From NCBI RefSeq assembly GCF_029168945.1, contig NC_083606.1, positions 14,968,041-15,032,040 on the forward strand: a stretch of DNA of 64,000 nucleotides. The letters are read 5' to 3'. Shown here in pieces: positions 1 through 11,565 of this stretch; the first letter of the stretch is position 1, and each line of letters begins with the position of its first letter. The notes under the pieces are model-generated. The model worked only from the letters and a program-made list of their open reading frames with translations, did no database searches and had not been told where the DNA came from. Position numbers and translations under genes: made by a program. Source of the DNA: Cannabis sativa (lineage: Eukaryota; Streptophyta; Magnoliopsida; Rosales; Cannabaceae).

Positions 1-1094
1 TGGAAAGAATGATCACAAAGGGTACTCAGTATTCCACTAGTGTCTGAATCCAATCTCTCTAACAATTACCAAAAGAAATGTTTATAAGTATCAATCCACT
101 AGTCTGCAGAAAATAAACAAGTCTACATTTTTTTCCTCAATAGCAAAAATATGTAAAAGAAATGCTAGACATCAGGTGCTAAGCCAGTAAGGAAAAATAG
201 GTAATTCTTTTGTAACTCACCAAGGCAAACAGGGCATGTTGGTAACTCAGCGGACCCATCTGGTGGTGTCCCAGCTATCTCAGCTGATTCTGTGTAATCC
301 ACCGAATGCAGAAACAGAATGTGACAAACCTCAGCCTAAACAAAATTCAACCGTTAAAAACCAAGGATTCAACTGGTTAAATCAAAACAACACAGCCTCC
401 ACAAAAAACATAAGAGAAGATAACCAACCTCTCCGGGTGAGAATTTCTTCCCATTGAGACTGCAATAAAATCCATCAGACGTCACCTGATTCATAAGCCT
501 AATTATAACGCTGTATCGATCATCCATCCCATCGTTTCTGATTAATGAAAAAACAATTATCTTAATCTCGAATTATCAAATTATAGATTAGAACCACAGT
601 GATAAGCAACATGCAAATCTTCTCTAACCAAATCAACCCAGTTAAGAGTTTAGATCAAGAAAACGAAACACCATAACAAAAATCATTTCTTGATTATCTT
701 TCTTACCTCTCGAAATTACCCGGAATTTAAAAAAAAAATGTCCAAAATCAATAATACTTCACCTTATGAAGACAAGCTCAGTGATATGATCGATTCGAGA
801 GCCACAAAATCGGATGAAATCTTCAAAGGAGAAGTAATTGGGGACGGCAATGACGAAGATGGTAGTGGACTTGGAGCTAGGGTTTGGTAACGAAGAATGA
901 GCTATACTCCGAAACAGATGCGTTACACCTCTCCTTTCGCTATACTTGGAAAGAGCAGTATTGGGATTCGATTGAGATTTCTTGGTGTTGATAGTATTAG
1001 TAGTATGAGGAGATGTATAAACTTGTGAAAACTCCAAATCCTCAAAGGAAAGAGGGTGGCCGGCATCAACCGAGTGGACTCGGACGGAAAACAT
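1..1094 (-). CDS. BRIZ1: BRIZ1/BRIZ2-like E3 ubiquitin ligase (BRAP2-RING-ZnF UBP), 5' part, partial
   Basis: Four exons can be placed on the minus strand: 1094-763, 537-429, 335-221 and 58 to beyond base 1. All introns are GT-AG and the reading phase is kept across each join (332, 109 and 115 nt). The start at 1094 is chosen because the protein then begins MFSVRVHSVD, as in plant BRIZ proteins; an in-frame ATG at 1271 would add an unrelated, UTR-like stretch. Residues about 55-165 form the BRAP2-type domain (AVPNYFSFEDFIRFCGS, then NDGMDDRYSV and LNGKKFSP, EAEVCHILF). The RING finger begins at LPTCPVCLERLD (residues about 178-189) and reaches CDHSF at the window edge. The rest of the RING, the UBP zinc finger and the coiled coil must lie to the left. 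In Arabidopsis BRIZ1 and BRIZ2 form a heteromeric ligase needed for germination and early growth. Which paralogue this is cannot be decided here. Confidence 0.9.
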
Positions 1095-1477
1095 GGTTTT
1101 CTTTTTGCTCTGACTAGCTAAGCAACTCAGTTGGAAATTGAGAGGGAGAGTTGTGGAGAAGAAAAGGAAGAAATAAATCAATTTATATGCCAAAATAAAA
1201 AAATAAATAAATAAATAAAAAGAAGCAGCATTCGCGGGAAATCGACGGTTTCTTTCAGGTAGGCATGGCAAAATAGGACTTTTCCGCGAGTCCAGTCCCT
1301 CCCAACGGGTTGGGGCCGACCCGCTGATAACTCTATAGTATAGAGTTATTTGTAGTGCTTTTAAATTAAAATGATCACGAGAAAGAGTAATAAAAGTGTG
1401 TTTGTTTGATTAACTTTAATTAACTTTTATCTTTATTTTCTATTTAGTAAGTTAGTTTTTAAGTCTTGTAACTATTA
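1095..1477. other. 5' flank of the BRIZ-like gene
   Basis: This stretch should hold the 5' UTR and proximal promoter of the minus-strand gene. It has a purine/AT-rich tract with (AAAT)n repeats at about 1194-1220. At 1270-1335 there is a GC-richer patch with GGGTTGGGGCCGACCCG that resembles the end of a small hAT-type element. No coding sequence was recognised. Confidence 0.4.
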
Positions 1478-1707
1478 TTGTGTTTGTGTGGCCACGTAAT
1501 TACATAGTAACGGTGTAATTAGAGGTAATTGGGAGGCCTCAATTCCTCTCTCCAATTCTCATACCCCTATGAGAATTGGGTGTAATTACATACCAAAAAT
1601 AAATTCAAATTATTTTAATTAATTGATATGATATTTTAATTATTTTTAATGTATTGACTTTTCCTTTTTCTATCAATCATCAAAAAACAAGATTAGATTG
1701 TATTAGC

Positions 1708-2194
1708 TGTTGGAAAATTAATAATAAACCCAAGATCTATTTGTATATAACATAGAACGCAATAATAAGATATAATAATTAGGTATGTGTACCTGATTGA
1801 TCCATAGCAATTATCTCTGTTTGATCCACAGCAGTTACTCCAATTTGATAGTGCAATACTATCAACTAAGTCTTCCTCCCTAGATCTCTAAATCAGAAGC
1901 AGTTTATTTATCTGATTATCAAAAGGTATACAATTGTGATGAGACAATATGTATTTATAGAGTTAGGGAGGGGACTTAGCTACAAAACCCTAGTTGGCCG
2001 GGCTCGCTCATCAAAGGCTTCAGTCAACTAGAAAAGCCCACACTTCTGCTTCACCTAGACTTTACACACAAATGCTAAGCCCATTAACAATTGATCACCA
2101 ACAACATGGGCTAACACAGCAAAGAACTATCCAATCAACCCAAGTTTTAATAAAACCAATAAAATTTAATGTAAGCCCAAATAAAAGTCTAACA
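1708..2194. mobile_element. Solo LTR (487 bp) with TTAGC target duplication
   Basis: The sequence begins TGTTGGAAAA and ends GTCTAACA. It is flanked by a perfect 5-bp direct repeat, TTAGC, at 1703-1707 and 2195-2199. No internal retrotransposon sequence is present, so it is best read as a solo LTR left by recombination between two LTRs. It sits in the Harbinger transposase just before the LACCVLHNF motif. The family was not recognised elsewhere in the window. Confidence 0.85.
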
Positions 2195-2428
2195 TTAGCA
2201 TGTTGTGTACTTCACAACTTTATTCACAAGTGGAATTGGGATGATAAATTTTTCGAAGAGGACATGGAAAATAAAATAGGAAATTGTGAAAGTTTGAACA
2301 ATATTGATTTTGATTCAGATTCAGATGAAGAACTTGGTGACGGACCAACGGATGATGACAAGCAATATATGTTTAATTTTAGAGATATAATAGCTCAAAA
2401 TATATGGGACGCAAGAGCAATTAGATAG
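2195..2428 (+). pseudogene. Harbinger transposase (DDE_Tnp_4/HARBI1-like) C-terminal fragment
   Basis: The frame reads LACCVLHNFI, an acidic stretch rich in D and S, and then FRDIIAQNIWDARAIR before the stop. ACC-LHNF followed by an acidic linker and a final RD-IA--IW segment is the usual end of plant PIF/Harbinger nucleases. The upstream catalytic part is absent. The solo LTR lies at the start of this segment, and codons upstream of 2195 in the same open frame belong to the LTR, not to the transposase. Confidence 0.7.
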
Positions 2429-2897
2429 TCTTAAAAAAATTATTTTAAATATTTGCTACTAAATTGTTATAGTTTTGACTTTATTTTATGAAGAGATTAT
2501 TATTTATTTATATATTATTAATTGATGAAATTTATTTTTAAATATTATAATGTTAATTTATTGTGTAATTACTAACTATCATGCCAAACATGATATTAGG
2601 AATTCACATGTAATTACCACTTGACATCCAAACACACATTGTATTTTAAAATACAATGTAATTACTACACAGTGTAATTACACAGTTATTTCCAAACAGA
2701 CCCTAAATGTTCTTTGTTTGTTGTTAGGAAATAAGAGTTAAAGTGCAAGGAAATTTAGAGTAATGTAGATGTGTATTTATTCAACTTTTAAATTTAATTT
2801 TTATTTATGGTTATTATATATAATTTATACTTAATTTAATTATATTAATAATAAAATAATATATATATATAATTTATGCTAAAATAAAAAATTGTAA

Positions 2898-3070
2898 CGC
2901 TGAAAAAAAAATCATAGGAAGACCCTATCATAATAACCGACGCCATAGGGGTCCTATGGCATCGGTTGTTTTTACCCCTACAGTGTCACCTGGAACAGCG
3001 TTAGTAGCGAATTTTATCAAAATCGACGCGCCCTTAAGAACCGCCTTTAAAATCCAATTTTGTAGTAGTG
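2898..3070. mobile_element. Terminal fragment of a CACTA (En/Spm) element
   Basis: Read on the minus strand the segment begins CACTACTACAAAATTGG, the standard CACTA terminal inverted repeat, ending at base 3070. Behind it is a subterminal hairpin-forming region with CGATGCCATAGG and its partner CCTATGGCGTCGG (about 2935-2970). No matching second end was found nearby, so this is a fragment. Confidence 0.55.
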
Positions 3071-3275
3071 CGAAAATGAAGTGCCTAAAAGAAAAAATCA
3101 CTCGAAAAAGAATAAGGAGGAGATAAGCTTCATTTGTTTAAATTTCTATTCTTTTTCTTCTATTTTCCTCCTTTCTTTATATACATACATATAAGCCTAT
3201 ATAATATATTGCTTCACAGTTTTTGAAAAATTAATTTTTTATAGTGCCCGTATATGTTCGTATATATAGTGTATA

Positions 3276-3862
3276 CTAGTATATTGTTACGTGCGATGCA
3301 CGTATGCTATGTTTTATATTAAGTATTATATTATGAGTTCGGAAGGAAATAAATGAATCAAAAATAAATAATATTTAATTTAGAGAGATTTAAATAATAA
3401 ATTTAAATTAAACTTGTTATAATATATGTTGCATTTGTTCCAGTTCTTAAAATAATAGCAGTAAGAACATGTTTGACCTGGAAAAACAAATATTATAAAA
3501 TTAATAATAATAATAAGGTTATAATATATGTTGCATTTCAAAAATTGTAGTTTGTTAGAGAGATATGTAAGTTAATCGTAAATATTATTTAATTTTTTGG
3601 GTTTAATTATTGGGTTTATTTTTTGAAATTATAATTTAGCCGTGTAAAAAAATTTCAAAAATGGTTGTTAGAGAGATATGTGGGTAAGATATTTTTTTAA
3701 TTTAAAAAAAGATTGTTTAATTTTTTGGGTTTAATTATTGGGTTTATTTATTTGTTAACGTTTAACGTTAACAGTCTGTTAAGTAAATCGTGTAAGGCTA
3801 AATAAAAAAAGAATCGTTAAACCAAAAATCGTCGTTAGATAGACACTTTTAATATATAAAGA
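3276..3862 (-). mobile_element. Non-autonomous Helitron (587 bp)
   Basis: On the minus strand the element starts TCTTTATATATTAAAAGTG at 3862 and ends CTAG at 3276, with host A before and host T after, as expected for Helitron insertion between A and T. Nine bases before the CTAG is the hairpin ACGTGC-ATC-GCACGT (3303-3289). A TC start, a terminal hairpin and a CTRR end define a Helitron. No Rep/helicase coding is present, so it depends on other elements. Confidence 0.75.
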
Positions 3863-4494
3863 TATATTATTTGGTTGCGATATATATTTTGGCACTTCTA
3901 TGATGAGATTACAATATATTATTTTCCTTTTTGTCCATGTAATAGTTTTGACCATGTATCAACTTTTGATGGTGATCAAGTCATTGATATTTTATATGTA
4001 TTATAAATTTTGATATTTTATGTGTATTATAAATTTCAATTTAGGACCATTGATAAAGTGACCAACTTGTGTGGTGTTAAATTCCTGGTTTTGGTCCTTT
4101 GTAGTAACACTTAAATTCTTTTCTTACTTGAATTTTATCTTCATGCCATACACTATATGTATACGATATATATAAATAATGTAATACACAATTAATTTCT
4201 TCAAGAATTTTTTACAACAGAGCCATTAATACGAGTTGACGAGATGAGCCAATTTTTTTATTATACTGCTTTTAAACAAAATTAACATTTTGAAAATAAT
4301 CTGACAATATATTATTTATCTTTATTTAAAATTTTTATTTTTCTCTTTGATTATGAACTCTCATATAAGGGTATTTATAAAATAGCCGATTCAATTCAAT
4401 CCGCACGATTCTGCAGATTAGAAAATTTAAAATCTGCACTTGTGCGGATTAGATGTTGATTGACATGTAAAAGTAACCGATCCAATCCAATCCA

Positions 4495-4966
4495 TGTTAG
4501 AATTATTATAATGAACTAATACAATCATAGGTTTAATTCCATATTACACAATCATTAACTATGTGCCTAATGTTACTCATAACCATAATGGGATGGTTAG
4601 CAACTTAATTATATGTTAGAGGCACATGAGAGCACCCTTAATACTATAGTTGGCCCATTAAATTATAGTATACCATAAAAGACCTCAAAAGCCCTATTAG
4701 TTAATAACCCCTTAGGGTTATAAGGGTAATAACATGTGTATATATATGTGTGTTATGTGTGGTAAGAGGTGATGAGAGTTTGTATGGTAAAGGCAAAATG
4801 GGTTAGCTCCACAAGTGCTCTCTCTAGTTTTTGCTCAAAGGATTGGTGGTGATTCTCATAGAAGACATTGAAAGATAATGGCTCACATGGATGGTATGGG
4901 AGGTATGTATTTTATTGTATTTGATGCTCTAAATAAATACTAGATCTTGGCTTTAATGTTTATGAG
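4495..4966 (+). repeat. 5' LTR of the copia element, 3' end missing or rearranged
   Basis: This copy starts TGTTAGAATT and matches the 3' LTR without indels up to TTTATGAG. After that it runs into GTATGTTTAATGTTTATAAAAAC, which repeats part of the preceding bases, in place of the expected 17-bp LTR end and primer site. The rearrangement probably blocks a normal first-strand transfer. Confidence 0.85.
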
Positions 4967-5639
4967 GTATGTTTAATGTTTATAAAAACTTGATATTTTA
5001 CTATAAAATCATATAACAACAGTCCAAGTATTAAGAAAAAAAAAAAAAAAATCTCAGGGCGCGTGGGGGCGCGTGCGTGGCCCATTTTGGGCCATTTTCC
5101 ACAATTTCTCATATTTTTTAATTCTCTATTATTTCTTGGCATGTACAATACTAATTGCATGAATTTTATTCATATTTGGTTGATAATTTTAGTATTGTGG
5201 CATAAATTTTGTGATTTATTTCAACAATTAATGCTTAGTTTCTTGCCTATCGTAAGATTAAACATGGGAAATTGTTTGGTGATGAAGAACACTTAAATAT
5301 TAATTTATTTAAGTATTGTATTTTCCTCCAAATAACATTGAGATCTTTATGAGTAATTAATTATCCTATCGATGATGGTTGCTTATTAAAGATGCGTAAT
5401 ATGGTGAAGAAAATTATTAAATATTATGAATCACAATTTATCTATCCTTTCGATAGTGAATTAATGCATTTGATTATAATATTTAATAGATTTTTCTTAC
5501 TTGTGTATGAGTTCTATCTTGTTAAGTTGTGTGAGAACTCTAGCATGCATAATGATCATGTGTTATTTTGCGATCATTTATTTATGAGAAGAGAGCACAA
5601 ATGGCATGATTATGTTATAACATCCATTTAATGGTTATT

Positions 5640-8600
5640 GCTCTTATTCCTCATTAGCTTTAAGCAATCCAAGAACCTCTGCCATGTTGACTCTGAACGG
5701 AACTAACCACAAGTAGTGGGTAAAATCTCTCGTGATGAATTTGACTCTTATGAGAGTGGATTTGGCCTTGAGAACTTATGCACCTCCGAAACCTACTAAT
5801 GATACCACTGAAAAGGATAGAAAGTCCTATGAGGATTGGGAGCATTCCAATCGTTGTTGTCTGATGCTTATGAGATATCACATGGATGAGTCCATTCATG
5901 GTAGTATCCCCCAAATTGAGATTGCAAAAGATTTTCTCAATGCGATCAAGGAGAAGTACAAGAAATTCTCAAAGAGTGAGAAAAATGAATGTCTGACTTT
6001 GTTCCATCAAACTAATTATGCTGATTCAGTTGACATTAGATGTCACATTGACAAACTGATGGGTTGTTACCAAAAGCTCAAGGGCATGGGATTGGATCTT
6101 GGTGAGGATTACATGGTGTGGTTTGTGATGGAAACCATTCCCTCCCAATTTGACTCGATCAGATCAAGCTATAATGCTCAAAAGGAGCAATGGACCGTTG
6201 AGGAGATGACTGCCATTCTTGCTAAGGAAGATGTGGACTTGATAAGAGAAAAGCAAGAAGCATGTCCATGGTAACGAACCCAAGAAATTCTCAGAAGAGA
6301 GAGTCCACTTCCAACAACTCCAGTGACCAAAAGTCCACTTAGAGAAGAAAGGCAGTAACAAATCGAAGAAGGCCGAATAGTTCGGAAGGGTACGTATATA
6401 TGGAAGATGATACTAAAGTCAGGATAGAGTTTTTTGGAACTGTTAGACTACAGTTAAATACATGATATTTTCTTGGAATTGCAAGTTGTTGCTTACTTGC
6501 CCTCTATTAGGAGGAACTTGATTTCTGTATCTATTTTGGATAGACTAGGTTATAGTTTTCTTTTGGAATCGGAAATCTAATTTTGTATCGTGACTCTATG
6601 AGGGTTGGTAATGGAAGTTCATGTGGAACTTTATATATAAGCTTGATTTATATGATGTTGTTTCTGCTGCTTCTCCCTCTTGCCTTTCTTCTTCTTCTCT
6701 TAATGTTGTTGTTGGTTCCAAACGTGCAAGATTAGAATTGAAATCATCCATGCTTTGGCATAAACGTTTAGGCCATGTTTTTGGAGATAGAATGGAGAGA
6801 TTGGTGAAAGATGGTGTACTTCAAGATCTCGATTTCTCTGAATTCACTGCCTGTGTTGATTGTATAAAAGGGAAAGTTAACTGATAAGGTTAGAAAGAGT
6901 AAGTCAAATAAGTGCACAGATGTATTGGAGCTTATTCACACTGACTTTTGTGGGTCCTTTGTCCCACCTGCTATGGGCGGCTATAAATACTTCATTACCT
7001 TCATTGATGATTTTTCCCGATATGGTCATATTGAGCTCATTCGTGAGAAGTCTGAATCTTTAAATGCCTTAAGATTTTCAAGACGAATGTTGAGCTTCAA
7101 AAGGGAAAGAAGATTAAAGTTGTCAATTCTGATAGAGGTGAAGAGTATTATGGGTGTTATGATGAAACTAGAAGGAACCCCAGGCCGTTTGCCAGATACT
7201 TGCACGAACGTGGCATTGATGCAAGATATATAATGCCAGGTACACCCCAGCAGAATGAAATTGCTGAAAGAAGAAATCACACACTTCTTGATATGGTACG
7301 TTGTATGTTAATTCATTCTAGCTTACCAGAGTTTTTATGGGGTGAGGCATTAAGGACTGCTGCTTATATCTTGAATCAAGTGCCTAGCAAGTCGGTTCCA
7401 AAGATGCCATACGAGTTGTGGTCTGGCAAGAAATCGATTTTGCGTTATTTTTCACGTTTGGGGATGCAAAGCTGAGGTAAGGCCTTATAACCCTAAATCT
7501 AAGAAGCTGGATCCGAATATAATCAGTGGGAGTTTTGTAGGCTACACTATTGGTTCAAGAGGTTCTAAGTTCTATTGTCCCTCTCACACCACCAGGGTGA
7601 TGGAATCAAACCGAGCAGTCTATTTTGAGGATGAATTTGGTTCAAATCAAGGGTCAGGAAATTGTATTCAGGGAAGAGCGTGTCTATGTCCCTGTACCTG
7701 TTGCTTCCGCTTCCGCTTCTAATCCTACTAATGACCCTGTGATTGAACAAGTTCCAATAGAAGCTCATGGTGAACCTTAAGATCCAGTACAAGATGAAAA
7801 TCTTGATTTGGGGGGACGATGAGGTTGTGGTGAGAAGATCACAAAGAGCCTGTAGGCTTGCTATTCCTGATGACTATCTTGTCTATATGCAGGAACATGA
7901 GTTTAATGTGGGAGATGATTCTGAGCCCGTCACTTACCAAGAAGCAGTGAATAGTCCTAAATCTGCATTGTGGGTGGATGCAATGAAAGAAGAATTGAGT
8001 TCTATGTCACAAAATAAAGTTTGGGAGTTGGTTGAACTACCCAAAGGTTGTAGACCCATCGGGTGCAAATGGGTGTATAAGATCAAACGTGACTCAAATG
8101 GGCAAGTAGAGAGGTGCAAGGCTCGACTTGTGGCTAAAGGCTATAGTCAGAGAGAGGACATTGATTTCAAAGAAACTTTTTCGCCTGTTTCCACCAAAGA
8201 TTCGTTGCGAATCATTATGGCTATAATTGCCTATTTTGATTTAGAACTCAAACAAATGGATGTAATGACTGCCTTCTTGAATGGTGACCTATCTGAGGAT
8301 GTACATGACTCAACCTGTAGGTTTTGAGAAGTCTGGCGATGAACACATGGTTTGCAAACTCAAGAAGTAGATATATGGGCTTAAACAAGCATCAAGACAA
8401 TGGTATCTCAAGTTTGATATGATTTTCAGTGGGAGAATGTGGTGGATCAATGTACATACACGAAGGTCAGTGGGAGCAGTTCCATTATCTTGGTACTACA
8501 TATTGATGACATCCTGCTTGCATCTAATAATTCTGATCTGTTGGCTGAGACAAAACAACTCTTGTTTGACCATTTTGACATGAAAGACCTTGGCAATGCT

Positions 8601-9478
8601 TCTTATGTGCTTGGGATTCAAATTCTTCAAGATAGGGCCAATGGTATTCTTCGTTTGTCTCAGAAAACTTACATTGATCGGATCTTGAAAAGATTCAACA
8701 TGCATTCATGTTCTTCTGGGAAGGCACCGATAGTGAAGGGTGACAAGTTCTCAAAGGCCCAATGTCCAAAAATGATAAAGAGAGAGAGATGAAATAAAAG
8801 TTGTTCCTTATGCGTCACTGTTAGGTAGCCTTATGTATGTTCAAGTATGCACACACCCTGATATTGATGTTGTTGTTAGCGTGTTGGGTAGGTACTTGAG
8901 TGATCCCGGACTTAGCCATTGGAAAGCGGCTAAGAAGGTCATGCGGTATCTTCAGGGTACCAAGGATAATATGTTGACCTATTAGCGAGCTGACACTCTG
9001 GATATAGTTGAGTTCAGTGACGCTGATCATGCGGGATGCGTGGACGATAAAAAGGTCCACTTCAGGCTACATTCATATGATGGCTGGAGGAGGTGTATCG
9101 TGGAAAAGTGTCAAGCAGACACTCACAGCTTTATCCGCGATAGAGGCATAGTATATGGCGTGTTATGAGGCTGTTTGTCAGGCAATATGGTTGCAGAATT
9201 TCATTTCAGCACTAGATGTTGTAGCCTTTATCACGAGGCTGCTGAAATTATATTGTGATAATTCTGCAGCAGTGGCTTTCTCTAAGAACACTAGAAGTAC
9301 TTCTCGCTCAAAGCATATTGACATAAAGTACTATTTTGTTAAACAGAAAGTTACTGAGTCTCTTATTTCCATTGAATACACGCCTAGCACTAGCATGTTA
9401 GCAGACCCACTAACGAAAGGCTTACCCATATGTGTATTTTTGGAGCATGTTGCTCGAATGGGATTGTTGGAAGCCTAG
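5640..9478 (+). pseudogene. Copia Gag-Pol polyprotein remnant
   Basis: Coding pieces in order: gag (about 5640-6274, with ALRTYAPPKP and the UBN2-like EKYKKFSKSEKN); a pre-integrase segment (LWHKRLGHVFGDRM, about 6750); the integrase core (LIHTDFCGSF, FITFIDDFSRYGH and the [13 protein letters not shown] region, 6930-7475); reverse transcriptase (CKWVYKIKRDSNGQ, KARLVAKGYSQ, then LHIDDILLAS near 8500); and RNase H (KLYCDNSAAVAFSKN, SKHIDIKYYFVK, ending near 9478). Many stops and frameshifts separate the pieces. The zinc knuckle and the aspartic protease motif expected between 6274 and 6400 are not present, so there is also an internal deletion. It cannot make a working protein; recent movement, implied by the near-identical LTRs, would need proteins from a related copy. 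Confidence 0.9.
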
Positions 9479-9865
9479 CTTGTTAAGCTCAGTGGGAGTT
9501 TGTTATTTATGTATTGAACATGCTAGTATTTTGTACGGATTGCTTATGGCTTGTGTTTTAAAACATGCATTATGATATTGAAGTCACTTCTTATTGTTGT
9601 TACATATGTATGGTTATACATATATGTTGTTGTTCAAGGAAGTGACTGGTACAAAACGAGATGAATGCGCATAATCTCAATTTTGTCGTACCTCATGCAT
9701 GTTTAGTTTGATTGTTAATGATTGTTAATGGATAAATGTCTTCAAGGTCAATTCATACATAATACATGTATCCTGTCGATATGATATTATGTACGTCTTA
9801 ATTGGTTACCTTATGTGCGATAGAAATTATTATGGTGGCGCGATTGTATTGTCCAAGTGGGAGAA
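9479..9865 (+). other. 3' untranslated part of the copia element with polypurine tract
   Basis: This segment follows the RNase H stop. It ends CAAGTGGGAGAA directly before the 3' LTR, the usual copia plus-strand primer site. No coding sequence was recognised. Confidence 0.7.
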
Positions 9866-10354
9866 TGTTAGAATTATTATAATGAACTAATACAATCATA
9901 GGTTTAATTCCATAATACACAATCATTAGCTATGTGCCTAATGTTACTCATAACCATAATGGGATGGTTAGCAACTTAATTATATGTTAGAGGCACATGA
10001 GAGCACCCTTAATACTATAGTTGGCCCATTAAATTATAGTATACCATAAAAGACCTCAAAAGCCCTATTAGTTAATAACCCCTTAGGGTTATAAGGGTAA
10101 TAACATGTGTATATATATGTGTGTTATGTGTGGTAAGAGGTGATGAGAGTTTGTATGGTAAAGGCAAAATGGGTTAGCTCCACAAGTGCTCTCTCTAGTT
10201 TTTGCTCAAAGGATTGGTGGTGATTCTCATAGAAGACATTGAAAGATAATGGCTTACATGGATGGTATGGGAGGTATGTATTTTATTGTATTTGATGCTC
10301 TAAATAAATACTAGATCTTGGCTTTAATGTTTATGAGTAATGGTTATTTTAACA
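9866..10354 (+). repeat. 3' LTR of the copia element
   Basis: This is a complete LTR of 489 bp, TGTTAGAATT to TTTTAACA, with perfect 5-bp inverted tips (TGTTA/TAACA), followed by the target copy ATCCA. Confidence 0.92.
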
Positions 10355-11565
10355 ATCCACACATATTTATAAAAAAAAATTAAAAAATTATATATACAAA
10401 TAATATTTTAATGTAAAGAAAATTGTAATTTAAAAATTTCATACATATAAAACAATTATATTTCAAAACTTAATAGATCAAATGTATATTCTCATCTTAT
10501 ATTTTTTTTTTCTACTTACAATTTAAAACAAAATTAAACATTTTTCTATACATACAACTTTTTTTCTTCTTTTGAATTTGTTATTTGTTATTTTATTTAT
10601 TTTAATTTATTGTTAAAGACATAAAATAACTATGACTTATTTTATTTTATTGCTAGTTATGTGAAGAAAAAAAAATATTTTTTTCATAAATATTAAAAAG
10701 TAACCAATCCAAAATAACTGATCCAATCTGCACTTTTGCGGTTTGGATTTGAGCTATTGTGTGGATTCAATTGGATTCAAAAAATGGAATCCTCACTTAG
10801 TGCGGATCGGATGCACTATGAGTAAAATAGTATGGATTGGATTGGATGAACACCCCTACTCATATTGACTTATTTTCTAAAATCTAAGGAATCAAAGGAA
10901 AACATAAAAATTCTCAGCAAGAAATTTGACATCATAATAATTCTCATTGTTTAAGATTTTTGTTTTTCTCTTTGATTATGCATTCCTCATGTTGACTTAT
11001 TTTCTGAAGTTTAAGGAATCAAATAGAAACATAAAATCATCCACAATAAATTTAGCAGCATAACAACATTAAAAAATTAAATTTTCTTATATAACATTTG
11101 GCTATATCCCACTTTTGATCTATTGTGGCTTAGAACCTAAATCAAAGTGGACCAAAGACAAAATAAAAAAAAAATATTAGAGAAAAAAAGAGGTTTAGAT
11201 TGATGAAAAAAAAATAGGGATAACCTAATACTTACTATGTAGAAATCTCTTGAAGATGAGAATATCAATTCTCTAAAATTTATCGTAATATTTCTCTAAA
11301 AATTTTGACAGAATTTTCTTTTCTTTCTCTCCCTCTCTACTTTTTGTTTGATTTTTATTCCCTCTTTATAGACTCTTTTGTACAATATATTGATCAAAAA
11401 ATGGATAGGTGAGTGGTGGGCAATTAAAAGGTTAGTAGAGAGAAAATTAGAGATATTATTAATTAATAATATTTTTTTTCCTTTTTTTGTTGCTGAACGA
11501 GTCTTTTTATATTTATTGTTATTATTTTTTTTTGTAAATAAATAAATAAAAACGGTTCAACAACT

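Larger units (their letters stand above)
1478..2703 (+). mobile_element. PIF/Harbinger transposon, internally deleted, split by a solo LTR
   Basis: Both ends carry related inverted sequences: a TGTTTG-rich start followed by several GTAATTACA motifs (from about 1478), and the reverse, GTAATTACAC then CCAAACAGACCC, at about 2640-2703. A TAA follows the right end, as expected for the 3-bp TWA targets of this superfamily. Inside is the C-terminal end of a Harbinger nuclease. The N-terminal part of the transposase is missing, so this is a deletion derivative. The outer ends are approximate. Confidence 0.6.
4495..10354 (+). mobile_element. Ty1/copia retrotransposon (5.9 kb), defective
   Basis: LTRs at 4495-4966 and 9866-10354 differ at only three positions over the 472 shared bases. 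The target duplication ATCCA is perfect (4490-4494, 10355-10359). The 3' LTR runs TGTTA to TAACA. The polypurine tract AAGTGGGAGAA (9855-9865) precedes it. The 5' LTR lacks its last bases: the two LTRs part after TTTATGAG at 4966, and no primer-binding site follows. Coding order gag, integrase, RT, RNase H shows copia. It sits in the hAT MITE. Confidence 0.92.
4367..10857. mobile_element. hAT-type MITE (about 0.63 kb net), split by a copia element
   Basis: The left end reads AAGGGTATTTAT and the right end, reversed, AGGGGTGTTCAT; both lead into AATCCAATCC-type repeats with GTGCGGATT motifs. The flanks are TCTCATAT (4359-4366) and ACTCATAT (10858-10865), an 8-bp target duplication with one mismatch, the hAT length. 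The homologous position in the other LTR copy (about 28538-28551) lacks the element and has a single CTCATAT, an intact empty site. The two arms are 4367-4494 and 10360-10857. Confidence 0.75.
3245..11565 (-). repeat. Left (3') LTR of the old element, split by Helitron and hAT/copia
   Basis: The LTR is made of three pieces: 3245-3275, 3863-4366 and about 10858-11565. They align in order with 28058-29247 by eye over nearly the whole length, with many substitutions and small indels. Both copies end in TTCAACAAC and contain an internal tandem duplication of about 120 bp built around CTCTTTGATTATG and TTGACTTATTTTCTG. Removing the Helitron and the hAT element restores continuity with the other copy. 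Confidence 0.6.

Noticed and set aside
5063..5631. Hydrophobic open frames in the copia leader
   Set aside because: AT-rich frames without starts in context, between the LTR and gag; no family recognised.
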